Source: Flavobacteriales bacterium
Lineage (GTDB): Bacteria; Bacteroidota; Bacteroidia; Flavobacteriales; Weeksellaceae
Direction: 5' to 3'
Length of the DNA: 64,000 nt
Assembly (NCBI GenBank): GCA_020635515.1
Contig: JACJZS010000002.1
Location: 434,001-498,000 of the forward strand
The notes beneath the pieces are model-generated. The model was not told the DNA's origin. It worked only from the letters and a program-made list of their open reading frames with translations, and did not search any database. A program made the translations under genes and the position numbers. Positions 1-8,815 of this stretch are shown piece after piece. Every line of letters starts with the position of its first letter. Positions within the stretch are counted from its first letter, which is position 1.

Positions 1-2822
1 TTACTTTAGATTTAGTAAGCGGAGATGAATTTGTAACTCCAAAAAATGACAACTGGGATGTAAGTTACAGAGCAGATAAATATGGTATAGATTATAACTA
101 TTCGGGACAATTAGATGAATCCGGAAGTAATTTTAAAATTCTAAATAATGGAACCTATGATATTTCTTTCAATGTCCAAACCAAAGAAATATCAATTAAC
201 TGTACTACGTGCATTGAAGGTATAATTCAGTTTACCGATTATAACTTTAAAAGTTTACTTTTAAATGCTTCCTCTACTAATTATATCGCTAAAGATTTAG
301 AGGGAAATTGGACAAAAATTGACATAAATAATGATGGAGAAATACAAGTAAGTGAAGCTGAAAAAATAGGTTATCTTCATTTAGCTGGTTTTTCTAGTTT
401 AGAAGGAATACAATACTTCATAAATATAAATGAATTATTTTGCTCAGATAATCTTGCCGTAAGTGTTGATTTATCAAGTAATGTAAATTTAGAAAAGCTA
501 ACATATGAATACGGTGTCAACTTAGAAATGTTAAACATTAATAATTTAACAAATTTAAAGTACTTAAAATGTTATGATAACCACTTAGCTTCGCTAGATT
601 TATCTAATCTACCTAATATAAAAGAAATAAATTTAATTAAAAACGAATTAGTAGGGTTAAGCGTTAAAGGTTTGCAGAATTTAGAGTCTTTAACAATTAC
701 TGAAGATAAATTATTAGAATTAAATTTGGCAGAATTAAATCATTTACGTCAACTTAACTTAAGCTTTTCTTTGATTTCTTTAATCGATTTGTCTTCATTA
801 CAAAACCTACTTAAATTAGAACTTTCTCATAACAAAAATATTACTGATGTTGATTTATCCTATTTAACACAACTACAAGAATTTAAATTTACTGGAAATA
901 ACAAAGTAAGTAATCTAAATTTTAATCATATTCCAAACCTTACTACTTTAGAAATTAGTAATAATGAGCTAATTAAAACTATAGACTTTTCTTCTCTAAC
1001 CAATTTAATCAGTTTAACCTATGGTACCAATAGTTTAATTACTGAATTAGACTTATCTCCTCTTAAAAAACTAGAAACGTTTTACTTCCATGACTTTATT
1101 ATTGAAAATATAAATTTATCTCCATTGATAAATTTAATTGAATTAAATATGAATTATTCATCAGGTTCAGGAGGGATTAATGATAGTTTAGATAACTTAT
1201 CACTTAAAAATTTATCAATCAATAACTTGAAAAAATTAGAAACTTTTAGATTTCATAACTACAAATACGTATACAAATTAGATTTATCTTCTCTAACTAA
1301 TTTAAAAAATTTAGATATTTATGGTAATAATTTAAAAAGTATAATACTAAAAAATGGCTCAAGAATTGAGTACAACATAAATATTTTAGAAAACCCTAAC
1401 CTCAAATACATCTGTGTAGATGAAGAAGAATTAGAACAAATTACACAATATTGCCAAGAAAATAATATCAATGCAGAAGTAAACACCTACTGCTCATTTG
1501 AACCTGCAGGAGAAAAAAACACCATCACAGGAAAAATAGCGATTAACTGTGAAGCAGAACAAGGACATTCCATAAAACTTAAAAAAGAAGACGGAACAGA
1601 TACAGGATATTTATTTTCTGATGCTAATGGAAATTACGAAACCTACGGAGGAATTGGCACTTACACTCTAACTCCAATCTTTGAGCATCCATATTACACT
1701 ATTTCTCCATCTTCACAAGAATTAACCTTTACCGATTTAGGAAATACAGAAACCGTAGATTTTTGTATTACTCCTATTGCAAATAAAAATGATGTAGAGG
1801 TAAAAATAATTCCTATCCGTGGTGCAAGACCTGGTTTTGATGCAGATTACAAATTGGTATACAAAAACAAAGGAACAACTACCTTAAATGGAAACCTAGA
1901 ATTCTACTTTAATGATGACTTATCTGATTTTGTATCATCTTCCGAAATTCCTTTTCAAGAAAATGGAAAGCTTACTTTTGATTATATCGATTTAAAACCA
2001 TTTGAAAGTAGAGAGATTTTAGTTACACTAAATCTTAATACACCTACAGAAGAACCTGCTCTCATTGGTGGAGAGGTATTGTCTTACACAGCAATAATAA
2101 ACCCAACTACCAATGATGAAACTCTAGAAGACAATACATTTGAACTCAAACAAACCGTTGTAAATTCTTTCGACCCTAATGATAAAACCTGTCTGCAAGG
2201 AACGTCTATCACTGCTGATTTAGTAGGAAAATACGTAGATTATCTGATTCGTTTTGAAAATACAGGCTCGGCAGAAGCAATCAACATTGTAGTAAAAGAT
2301 ATGATTGATACTTCTATGTTTGATGTTAGTACGTTAATTCCAACAGATTCTTCACATGATTACGAACTTAGAATTGACGGAAACAAAGTTGAGTTCATCT
2401 TTGAAGGAATAAATCTTCCATTCACAGAACCAGAAAAACATGGTTATGTTGCATTTAAAATTAGAACACTACCAACTTTAAATGTTGGCGATATATTTAC
2501 TAACAAAGCTGATATTTATTTTGATTTTAATCCTCCTGTACCTACTGACCCATATGATACGAAAATAGAAACATTAAGTTCAGAAGAGATTCTTCGACAA
2601 GCTCAGAATGACGTTAGTTTCTTCCCAAATCCTGCAAGTGAAAAAGTTACGTTTAACGAAGAAGTGCAAAGCGTTCAAATTTTTAACCTAAGCGGACAAT
2701 TACTTCAAACCTCAATTGTAAACGGAACAGAACTTAACGTTTCTGAACTAGCAAAAGGAAATTACATCTTAAAAATCACAACCGAAAAAGGAATCGCGAT
2801 AGAAAAGTTGATAAAAGAGTAG
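1..2822 (+). CDS. LRR surface protein with T9SS sorting domain (5' partial)
   Basis: The reading frame is open from base 3 to the TAG at 2820-2822, so the gene begins upstream; the ATG at 528 is internal. Before that ATG the frame encodes an EF-hand/dockerin-like calcium loop (DINNDGEIQVSEA, bases 321-359), common ahead of LRRs in flavobacterial surface proteins. Bases ~370-1420 encode irregular leucine-rich repeats of the type LxxLxxLDLSxLxNL. A beta-sandwich stretch follows, then a domain opening with NSFDPNDK (about 2170) that often precedes sorting signals, and a C-terminal T9SS type A domain (FFPNPASEKV ... GNYILKI ... EKLIKE). Expected to be exported by type IX secretion and cell-surface attached or released. 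Binding partner unknown; adhesion is only an inference from the LRRs. Confidence 0.9.
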   Translation, partial: TLDLVSGDEFVTPKNDNWDVSYRADKYGIDYNYSGQLDESGSNFKILNNGTYDISFNVQTKEISINCTTCIEGIIQFTDYNFKSLLLNASSTNYIAKDLEGNWTKIDINNDGEIQVSEAEKIGYLHLAGFSSLEGIQYFININELFCSDNLAVSVDLSSNVNLEKLTYEYGVNLEMLNINNLTNLKYLKCYDNHLASLDLSNLPNIKEINLIKNELVGLSVKGLQNLESLTITEDKLLELNLAELNHLRQLNLSFSLISLIDLSSLQNLLKLELSHNKNITDVDLSYLTQLQEFKFTGNNKVSNLNFNHIPNLTTLEISNNELIKTIDFSSLTNLISLTYGTNSLITELDLSPLKKLETFYFHDFIIENINLSPLINLIELNMNYSSGSGGINDSLDNLSLKNLSINNLKKLETFRFHNYKYVYKLDLSSLTNLKNLDIYGNNLKSIILKNGSRIEYNINILENPNLKYICVDEEELEQITQYCQENNINAEVNTYCSFEPAGEKNTITGKIAINCEAEQGHSIKLKKEDGTDTGYLFSDANGNYETYGGIGTYTLTPIFEHPYYTISPSSQELTFTDLGNTETVDFCITPIANKNDVEVKIIPIRGARPGFDADYKLVYKNKGTTTLNGNLEFYFNDDLSDFVSSSEIPFQENGKLTFDYIDLKPFESREILVTLNLNTPTEEPALIGGEVLSYTAIINPTTNDETLEDNTFELKQTVVNSFDPNDKTCLQGTSITADLVGKYVDYLIRFENTGSAEAINIVVKDMIDTSMFDVSTLIPTDSSHDYELRIDGNKVEFIFEGINLPFTEPEKHGYVAFKIRTLPTLNVGDIFTNKADIYFDFNPPVPTDPYDTKIETLSSEEILRQAQNDVSFFPNPASEKVTFNEEVQSVQIFNLSGQLLQTSIVNGTELNVSELAKGNYILKITTEKGIAIEKLIKE

Positions 2823-2867
2823 AGAGATTTAAGAGCAAAGAAAAAAGTAGTTAGATAAAAGATAAGA

Positions 2868-2948
2868 AACTTCGACTTTGTAAATGCTTTGTCATATTGA
2901 GCGAAGTGCAAACCTCCTCTCCTTTGGAGAGGATTGAGGAGAGGAAAA
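2868..2948. repeat. Dispersed intergenic hairpin repeat
   Basis: Contains CTTCGACTTTG and TGTCATATTGAGCGAAGTG, then a hairpin CCTCTCC-TTT-GGAGAGG at 2916-2932 followed by ATTGAGGAGAGG. Related copies lie at 40889-40917 and 44128-44156 (hairpin part) and at 40691, 44305 and 46640 (TTCGAC/TGAGCG part). It fills the gap between the LRR gene and the CBM48 gene. Function unknown. Confidence 0.7.
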
Positions 2949-3077
2949 TTTAAAAAACATCAGCTTATCAGTAGAATTTACTCCATAACATATGTTAAGT
3001 TAATGTTATTTTTACACATACATATAGTGTTACAAAAAATATTTGTAAATTTGCAGAAGTAAAAAAATCGTATACTT

Positions 3078-3374
3078 ATGGCACTAGAGAAAAAAGCATT
3101 AAAGTCAAAACCGATTACTAAAGTATCTTTTAAAATTGAATCACCTGGAAGTAATGAGGTAAGTTTAGTTGGAGATTTCAACAATTGGGATTCTCAAGCT
3201 ACTCCTATGAAAAAATTAAAAGGTGGTGTATTTAAAGCTACAGTAGATTTATCAAACGAATCTCAATATGAGTTTAAATATATAGTAGATGGAGTTTATG
3301 TAAATGATGAAAATCCTGATGGATTTGTACATAACGCATTTTCTGGAGAGCAAAACTCATTAGTTACTGTATAA
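3078..3374 (+). CDS. Stand-alone glycogen-binding (CBM48/AMPK-type) domain protein
   Basis: This 98-residue protein is almost entirely one isoamylase N-terminal/AMPK-beta-like early-set domain (residues ~14-98). Family hallmarks visible are VGDFNNWD (31-38), the PMKKLKGGVFKATVDL strand pair, and YEFKYIVDG followed by an NP-rich loop. There is no signal peptide, so it should be cytoplasmic. The family binds alpha-glucans such as glycogen; with no catalytic domain here it is presumably a glucan-binding or scaffold protein. The HAD phosphatase just downstream could also belong to alpha-glucan/sugar-phosphate metabolism, but no shared promoter was demonstrated. Confidence 0.85.
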   Translation: MALEKKALKSKPITKVSFKIESPGSNEVSLVGDFNNWDSQATPMKKLKGGVFKATVDLSNESQYEFKYIVDGVYVNDENPDGFVHNAFSGEQNSLVTV

Positions 3375-3452
3375 ATCAAGTACGCTTAGTACAAAAATAA
3401 ATTTTACTTTTACTTACTCTTGATATAAAAAATAAGAGTAAAAGAAGATTTT

Positions 3453-4151
3453 ATGTTAAAAACTGTCATTTTTGATATGGACGGTGTAATTGTTGATACC
3501 GAACCAGTTCATTACTACGCATTCATGCAACATTTTAAAGAATTAGGAATTCAAATTTCTGATTCTGAGTATTCTACTTATACGGGAAATTCTACTAAAA
3601 ATGTATACGAACGTATAAAAAGTGAATTTTCTCTTTCTGAAGATATTGAAACTTTAGTTCAGCAAAAAAGAAGCATTTTTAATGATGCATTTGACTCCAA
3701 AGAAGATTTATACTTATTAGATGGAGTTGAAGATTTAATTAAACATTTTCATAAATCAGGAATTCAATTAATCTTAGCTTCTTCTTCTGCAAAAGTAACT
3801 ATCAATAGAATTTTTAGACGTTTTGACTTATTTAATTATTTTTCTCATATCGTTTCGGGAGAAGATTTTCCAAAGTCAAAACCACATCCTGCAATTTTTG
3901 AACATGCTCACTGTTTATCTGGAAACACAAAAAACGAATGCATTGTAATTGAAGATTCAGAAAACGGAGTTCAAGCTGCTAAATCCGCAGGTATATACTG
4001 TATAGGATACAATAGTTTTCATTCTAAATTACAGGATTTATCTAAAGCAGATTACGTTATCAATTCCTTTTCTGAAATTAATAGCAATAAAATAAACTCA
4101 CTATTAGAAGAAAAAAAGTGCGTTCTTGACGTTAAAAAAATCATAAATTAA
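3453..4151 (+). CDS. HAD-family hydrolase, beta-phosphoglucomutase-like
   Basis: A 232-residue HAD subfamily IA protein. Motif I is FDMDGVIVDTE with nucleophile Asp8 and acid/base Asp10. Motif II is the LASSSAK serine, motif III the lysine in SKPHP, and motif IV EDSENGVQAAKSAG. A helical cap (~residues 15-85) sits between motifs I and II, as in beta-phosphoglucomutases and sugar-phosphate phosphatases. Cytoplasmic. The exact substrate cannot be read from sequence; sugar-phosphate mutase or phosphatase is the likely class. Length is normal for the family. Confidence 0.88.
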   Translation: MLKTVIFDMDGVIVDTEPVHYYAFMQHFKELGIQISDSEYSTYTGNSTKNVYERIKSEFSLSEDIETLVQQKRSIFNDAFDSKEDLYLLDGVEDLIKHFHKSGIQLILASSSAKVTINRIFRRFDLFNYFSHIVSGEDFPKSKPHPAIFEHAHCLSGNTKNECIVIEDSENGVQAAKSAGIYCIGYNSFHSKLQDLSKADYVINSFSEINSNKINSLLEEKKCVLDVKKIIN

Positions 4152-4172
4152 TGTTAATTTTTATGAGTGTAT

Positions 4173-4203
4173 TTTGTACGTTATACAAAATGAATTATCT
4201 TTG
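4173..4203 (+). promoter_or_regulatory. Bacteroidetes-type promoter (TTTG-N19-TATCTTTG)
   Basis: TTTG at 4173-4176, exactly 19 bases, then TATCTTTG at 4196-4203. This matches the flavobacterial -33/-7 consensus and lies 38 bases before the M23 peptidase ATG. Confidence 0.75.
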
Positions 4204-4241
4204 TGTATAATTTACGATAACTAAAAATACAACTGAAGCTT

Positions 4242-5114
4242 ATGAAGTCTAAAAAACACACCACTTTAGTAGTTTTAGATGAAAAAAATCAAAAAAATAA
4301 AAGCTACAAAATAAATTTTAAGTTTTATAAGTATAGGTATCTACTATCTTCTTTTTTATTTTTTATACTGATAGCTATAGTGGGTTATATATCGTATTTG
4401 GTAGGAGATACTCAAAATAAAGAATTCGACAAGCAGTATTTAAAACTGGAACAAAAAAAGTTGAATCAAAAAATTGATGCTTTAGAAAAAGAAATAGAAA
4501 AACTAGAAAAAGAAGAATCAAAAGAAATACAAAAAGTAAAAGAAGCTGAAAGTACTTTAAAACAGCTTGAAAAATTTCTTAAAGAAAAAGGTATTACTAT
4601 TTCGTTATTATCAGAAGAGGATAAATCAGCTGTAGGAGGAGAATTTTATCCACTAGAAAGCATAGAAGAATTAACTCAAAATATAGAAAGAGTAAAGAAA
4701 ATACAATCAGGTATAGCAAGCATTCCTTTGGGTTATCCGCATAAAGGAAGAATCACTTCACGGTTTGGAGTAAGAGGGAATCCATTTAAAAAAGAAGGAG
4801 ATTTAGAATATCATAAAGGATTAGATTTAAAAGGAAAAACAGGCGAACCGATTTATGCAACGGCAAAAGGGAAAGTCATATACGCTGGAACCATGAACGG
4901 ATACGGAAACTGCATAAAAATAAAACATGCAAAGGGATACACAACTCTTTTTGCTCATCTATCTAAAATTGATGTAAAAAATGGACAAAAAGTAAATGCA
5001 GGAGATGTAATTGGAAAACTCGGAAGTACAGGTCGTTCCTCAGGTCCTCATCTGCATTATGAAGTACGAAAAAATGATGTTCAATTAAATCCTGAGCAGT
5101 TTTTGGGGATTTAA
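4242..5114 (+). CDS. M23-family murein hydrolase (LytM-like), membrane anchored
   Basis: 290 residues. A short basic cytoplasmic segment is followed by one transmembrane helix (~residues 33-53), a Lys/Glu-rich coiled coil (~60-118) and a C-terminal LytM/peptidase M23 domain (~163-290). Zinc-site elements are visible: the His and Asp of YHKGLDLKG and the HLH of GPHLHYEV. All expected ligands are present, so it is probably an active endopeptidase cleaving peptidoglycan cross-bridges in the periplasm, like the coiled-coil M23 proteins associated with cell division. A consensus promoter lies directly upstream. It converges with the acetyltransferase gene that ends 8 bases away. Confidence 0.92.
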   Translation: MKSKKHTTLVVLDEKNQKNKSYKINFKFYKYRYLLSSFLFFILIAIVGYISYLVGDTQNKEFDKQYLKLEQKKLNQKIDALEKEIEKLEKEESKEIQKVKEAESTLKQLEKFLKEKGITISLLSEEDKSAVGGEFYPLESIEELTQNIERVKKIQSGIASIPLGYPHKGRITSRFGVRGNPFKKEGDLEYHKGLDLKGKTGEPIYATAKGKVIYAGTMNGYGNCIKIKHAKGYTTLFAHLSKIDVKNGQKVNAGDVIGKLGSTGRSSGPHLHYEVRKNDVQLNPEQFLGI

Positions 5115-5121
5115 AAGGTAA

Positions 5122-5850
5122 TTAATTTCCACCACTTTCAGAAGGTGTTTCATTCTGCCAAAAATGATTAATCTTTGTAACTGATTTCACTTCATATCCT
5201 TTGCTTTTATAAAACTTGCATGCAAGTTTATTCTCTAACTGAGTAGGAATTTCTATATAATCCACACCTCCTTTCTTGAATACTTCTGTTTCTAAATTAG
5301 AAAGTAGTTTACCTCCGATTCCTTTTCCTTGCATTTTATTGGATACAGCAAACAAGCCAACTTGTGCTACTTTATTTTTAATTATATAAGATATAAAACC
5401 TTCTATTTTATTTTTAATAATATATACATACAGTGCTTCAGCATATTTCCCATCTAAGGAATTATCAATCCATATTTTATATAATTCTTCAAATTGTTGT
5501 TTTGTAAACTTAGAATCTAATTTAAATCTACTGTATTTCCCACTTTCAAAAGCTAAATTATATAAATCTTCAGATACAAATGACGTGTTTTTTATATTCT
5601 TTACATCTTCTATATTTTCATCTCTTTGTATTGAATTTAATCTGAGCTTTTTGTAAAACACGACCTTATGCTCTTCATAGGTTTTAGAAAAGTTTCTAAT
5701 TTTTATATGACTTTCTTCATCATTAAAAACATAAATTAATTTATATTCATCTGCACTTACAGAGTCAACATAGTTTTTAAACTCTATTTTCCCTACATTA
5801 AACCCAAAAAAAAGCGAGTCCCAAGTAAGTTTTTCAATACCTTCATTCAT
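5122..5850 (-). CDS. GNAT acetyltransferase, WecD-like (dTDP-amino-sugar type)
   Basis: 242 residues. The N-terminus has the LTWDSLFFGFNVGKI pattern typical of WecD/FdtC-like dTDP-4-amino-sugar acyltransferases. The C-terminal half is a GNAT fold with the acetyl-CoA loop NKMQGKGIGGKLLSNLE and the end motif FYKSKGYE. The start ATG overlaps the stop of the upstream GT2 gene by four bases, so the two are translationally coupled. As the last gene of the polysaccharide operon containing rmlA and rmlB, it likely acylates an amino sugar derived from dTDP-4-keto-6-deoxyglucose. The aminotransferase needed to make that amine is not in this operon, so the substrate is uncertain. Confidence 0.8.
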   Translation of the reverse strand: MNEGIEKLTWDSLFFGFNVGKIEFKNYVDSVSADEYKLIYVFNDEESHIKIRNFSKTYEEHKVVFYKKLRLNSIQRDENIEDVKNIKNTSFVSEDLYNLAFESGKYSRFKLDSKFTKQQFEELYKIWIDNSLDGKYAEALYVYIIKNKIEGFISYIIKNKVAQVGLFAVSNKMQGKGIGGKLLSNLETEVFKKGGVDYIEIPTQLENKLACKFYKSKGYEVKSVTKINHFWQNETPSESGGN

Positions 5851-6758
5851 ATTATTTTATCTATTATAAATATTGGACGTTCTTTCGTTTGATCAAATAT
5901 TTTCCCTATATAAATTCCTACTATCCCCAAACTACTAATAATAATTCCTGATAAAAACCATATTGAAGTAATAATGGAACTATAACCCGCAACTTTAATT
6001 TGATTTATATAAAAAAGATATAAATTGTAGATACCAAATAAAATACTTAATGTTGATATTATCATTCCAAACTTAACCATCAACTTTAATGGTTTATTGG
6101 AAAAAGAAATAATATTATTAAATGCTAAACTCAATAACTTAGATAGTGTATAGCTACTAGCACCAGAATCTCTTTCTGCATGTTCAACAGGTATAGATGA
6201 TTGATTAAATCCCACTAAATTAACAAAAAGAGGAAAAAATTTAATCGAATCTTTTATTTCTAAAACCGCCTGTATTGCTTTTTTATGATATATACCAAAG
6301 TTTGCAATCTCATTATCGTATTTCGTATCTGTAAAAAAAGTGTACACCAAAGAAAAAGTTTTTGATCCTAATTTCTTAAAAAAAGAATCCTGCCTATTCT
6401 TCCTTCTTGCCAACACCACTTCAAAACCTTCTTGTGCTTTGGTATATAATTTCTTAATTTCTTTTGGTTGGTCTTGTAAATCACAATCCATTACAACAAT
6501 CCATTCTCCTTGTGCTTGACTAAGTCCTGCCATAATTGCTGGATGTTGTCCAAAATTCCTACTTAATCTTACGCTTTTTATATTATGATTCTTTTCTGAA
6601 AGTGACTTCATTTTATTCCAAGAACCATCTGGACTTCTATCATCTACAAGAATAATTTCATAATCTTGGTTCATTTCATTCATCGTTTTTTCGATTTCGA
6701 ACACAAGCTTATCTACTATTTTTTCGGCTTTATATACTGGAGAAACTATAGATATCAT
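5847..6758 (-). CDS. Family 2 glycosyltransferase, DPM1/GtrB-like
   Basis: 303 residues. An N-terminal GT-A domain shows ISIVSPVYKAE, the metal-binding VDDRSPDGS, SRNFGQHPAIMAGLS and MDCDLQDQP. Two C-terminal transmembrane helices (~residues 225-245 and ~260-285) follow. This is the architecture of polyprenyl-phosphate sugar transferases (ArnC, GtrB, DPM1-like), which load a sugar onto undecaprenyl phosphate at the inner membrane. It overlaps its neighbours by four bases on both sides, showing tight coupling with the DCC-fusion gene and the acetyltransferase. The sugar transferred is not predictable. Confidence 0.9.
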   Translation of the reverse strand: MISIVSPVYKAEKIVDKLVFEIEKTMNEMNQDYEIILVDDRSPDGSWNKMKSLSEKNHNIKSVRLSRNFGQHPAIMAGLSQAQGEWIVVMDCDLQDQPKEIKKLYTKAQEGFEVVLARRKNRQDSFFKKLGSKTFSLVYTFFTDTKYDNEIANFGIYHKKAIQAVLEIKDSIKFFPLFVNLVGFNQSSIPVEHAERDSGASSYTLSKLLSLAFNNIISFSNKPLKLMVKFGMIISTLSILFGIYNLYLFYINQIKVAGYSSIITSIWFLSGIIISSLGIVGIYIGKIFDQTKERPIFIIDKII

Positions 6759-7873
6759 TTTAACTTAATAACCAAACACAAATTAACAACAACATTTACT
6801 ATTAAAAAAACTTTCCAAAGAAAAATTTTTAAATCTAAAAAAGTAAGGTTCTTCAAAAGTTTAACTTCATCTAAATTAATAATAGTTGGAGGATTATAAC
6901 CGCAATTTTCTTCTGTGCAACGTTCGGTATTTCTATTTTTTGCAATGTAACTGTAAATACCTTTAGATAGATTGTAAATCCCTGGAATTCTAAAAAGGAA
7001 CGAAAGTAGCTTTGTGTACCAAATGGAAGATAATATTTGTATATACGTATCTATTCCTGCGTAGACTTTACCTTTTTTATCTACACTGTGAATGTTATCT
7101 AATAAATCATCTATGCTTATAGAATCTAAATTCTTATTTTCTCTTGCATCTAATTGTACGGTTTTGAATTCAATCTTTTGTGCAATATCAAAATGGGAAA
7201 CTACTATTTTTGTACGTACACACAGTGGACATTCTGCATCGTAATAAACCAACAATTTTGGATTTTTAGTTATTTTTTTACTAAATAAATTTTCCCAAAA
7301 AGAGTTCGGAATTAGGAGCATCACCACACTAATAAATATAGCTACATATCGGAAATAAATTAATTCTACATTAATTAAAAAAAACAAATACATTACACCT
7401 ACTAAAAAAGGCAATACATAATAGTAAAACTGACTTACTTTTACTGGTGGATTGTACTGAAAAGTTGTATTGGAATATTTTAATTTTAATAACAATCTAT
7501 CTAATGATATGGTTTTGCTTAAAGGAATAAAAATTAAAACAAAATGAAATGTGATAAAAATAAATCCTATTTGAATTTCAAGAAACATTAAGGCACTAAA
7601 AAACAATAATGTAAATATAAAATTAAGAATAGAAAAAAAACGAGTAAATAAACCTAAAATAAGAAAGTAAACAGATATAAACCAAAGAGTTAAAATAGAA
7701 GAAAACAAATAATAAAACGGATAACTTATGATGTATATATTTTCTGTTTTCTCAGAGATGTAAATAATAAAACACAACAAAATAAAAAAATAGACAATTC
7801 TAAATATTGATAATCCAGAACTATCTACTTTTTCATCAAATGCTCTATTTATAAAAGCATTTACCTTATTCAT
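6755..7873 (-). CDS. Membrane protein: HTTM-like domain fused to DCC1-like thiol oxidoreductase
   Basis: 372 residues. About seven hydrophobic helices cover residues ~20-200 and resemble the HTTM (vitamin-K-carboxylase-like) membrane domain, with FRI near the start and LGLFTRFFSILNF. A DCC-family thioredoxin-like domain follows, with its DxxCPLC motif (YYDAECPLCVRT, ~residues 208-219), and then a Cys-containing segment (RCTEENCGYNPP) and a last hydrophobic helix. HTTM and DCC proteins are commonly neighbours or fusions. Here the gene sits inside a polysaccharide operon, one base after rmlA and overlapping the GT2 gene by four bases. Role in the pathway unknown. Confidence 0.75.
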   Translation of the reverse strand: MNKVNAFINRAFDEKVDSSGLSIFRIVYFFILLCFIIYISEKTENIYIISYPFYYLFSSILTLWFISVYFLILGLFTRFFSILNFIFTLLFFSALMFLEIQIGFIFITFHFVLIFIPLSKTISLDRLLLKLKYSNTTFQYNPPVKVSQFYYYVLPFLVGVMYLFFLINVELIYFRYVAIFISVVMLLIPNSFWENLFSKKITKNPKLLVYYDAECPLCVRTKIVVSHFDIAQKIEFKTVQLDARENKNLDSISIDDLLDNIHSVDKKGKVYAGIDTYIQILSSIWYTKLLSFLFRIPGIYNLSKGIYSYIAKNRNTERCTEENCGYNPPTIINLDEVKLLKNLTFLDLKIFLWKVFLIVNVVVNLCLVIKLK

Positions 7874-7874
7874 G

Positions 7875-8741
7875 TTATCTTTCTTTAATCAAATTCTTCA
7901 AATAACTTCCATATCCGCTTTTCCCATATTTCTTTGCAGATTCAAGTAATTGTTCTTTATTTATAAAACCTCTTCTGTATGCAATTTCTTCTATACAACC
8001 AATTTTAAATCCTTGACGTTTTTCAATTACTTTCACAAATTCAGAAGCATCGTGTAGAGAATCAAACGTTCCTGTATCTAACCAAGCTGTTCCTCTATCC
8101 AATATCCCTACTTCTAGTTCGTTATTTTGTAGATAAATTTTATTGATGTCAGTAATTTCCAACTCTCCTCTCTCAGATGGTTTTAAGTTTTTGGCATACT
8201 CCACTACTCTATTATCGTAAAAATACAATCCTGGAACCGCATAATTTGACTTAGGTTCACTAGGTTTTTCTTCAATGGAAACCGCTTTAAAATCATCATC
8301 AAACTCAACTACACCGTACCTTTCGGGATCATTAACATGGTACGCAAAAACAACTCCTCCTTCTGGATTTGCTTTTCCTTGTAGTAATTTACTCATTCCC
8401 GAACCATAAAAAATATTATCTCCTAACACCAATGCTACAGAATCATCTCCTATAAATTCTTCACCGAGAATAAACGCTTGTGCCAATCCATCAGGAGATT
8501 CTTGAATGGTATATTCAAATTTACAACCAATCTGAGAACCATCTCCTAATAATGTTTTAAAAGATTCGTGATCTCTAGGGGTTGTGATGATTAAAACTTC
8601 TCTAATCCCTGCTAATAGAAGTACCGAAAGAGGATAATACACCATTGGTTTATCGTATACTGGCATTAACTGTTTACTTACCGCTATAGTAAGTGGATAA
8701 AGACGAGTTCCTGAACCTCCTGCTAATATTATTCCTTTCAT
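7875..8741 (-). CDS. rmlA: Glucose-1-phosphate thymidylyltransferase
   Basis: 288 residues, the normal RmlA length. It starts [18 protein letters not shown], the nucleotidyltransferase signature, followed by [26 protein letters not shown] and [20 protein letters not shown]. It makes dTDP-glucose from glucose-1-phosphate and dTTP in the cytoplasm, the first step to dTDP-deoxy sugars. Its product is the substrate of RmlB, encoded 74 bases upstream in the same operon. rmlC and rmlD are absent from the window, so the end product need not be dTDP-rhamnose. Confidence 0.96.
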   Translation of the reverse strand: MKGIILAGGSGTRLYPLTIAVSKQLMPVYDKPMVYYPLSVLLLAGIREVLIITTPRDHESFKTLLGDGSQIGCKFEYTIQESPDGLAQAFILGEEFIGDDSVALVLGDNIFYGSGMSKLLQGKANPEGGVVFAYHVNDPERYGVVEFDDDFKAVSIEEKPSEPKSNYAVPGLYFYDNRVVEYAKNLKPSERGELEITDINKIYLQNNELEVGILDRGTAWLDTGTFDSLHDASEFVKVIEKRQGFKIGCIEEIAYRRGFINKEQLLESAKKYGKSGYGSYLKNLIKER

Positions 8742-8815
8742 TGTTTTGTGTATTTAGATTAGGTTTTTAGTAATATTTTTTAATGATTTGAGAACTAAAA
8801 AATCATCATTAATAA

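Noticed and set aside
3408..3444. Terminator between the CBM48 and HAD genes
   Set aside because: An imperfect CTTTTAC...GTAAAAG hairpin with a bulge exists, but there is no T-run and the HAD gene begins within a few bases.
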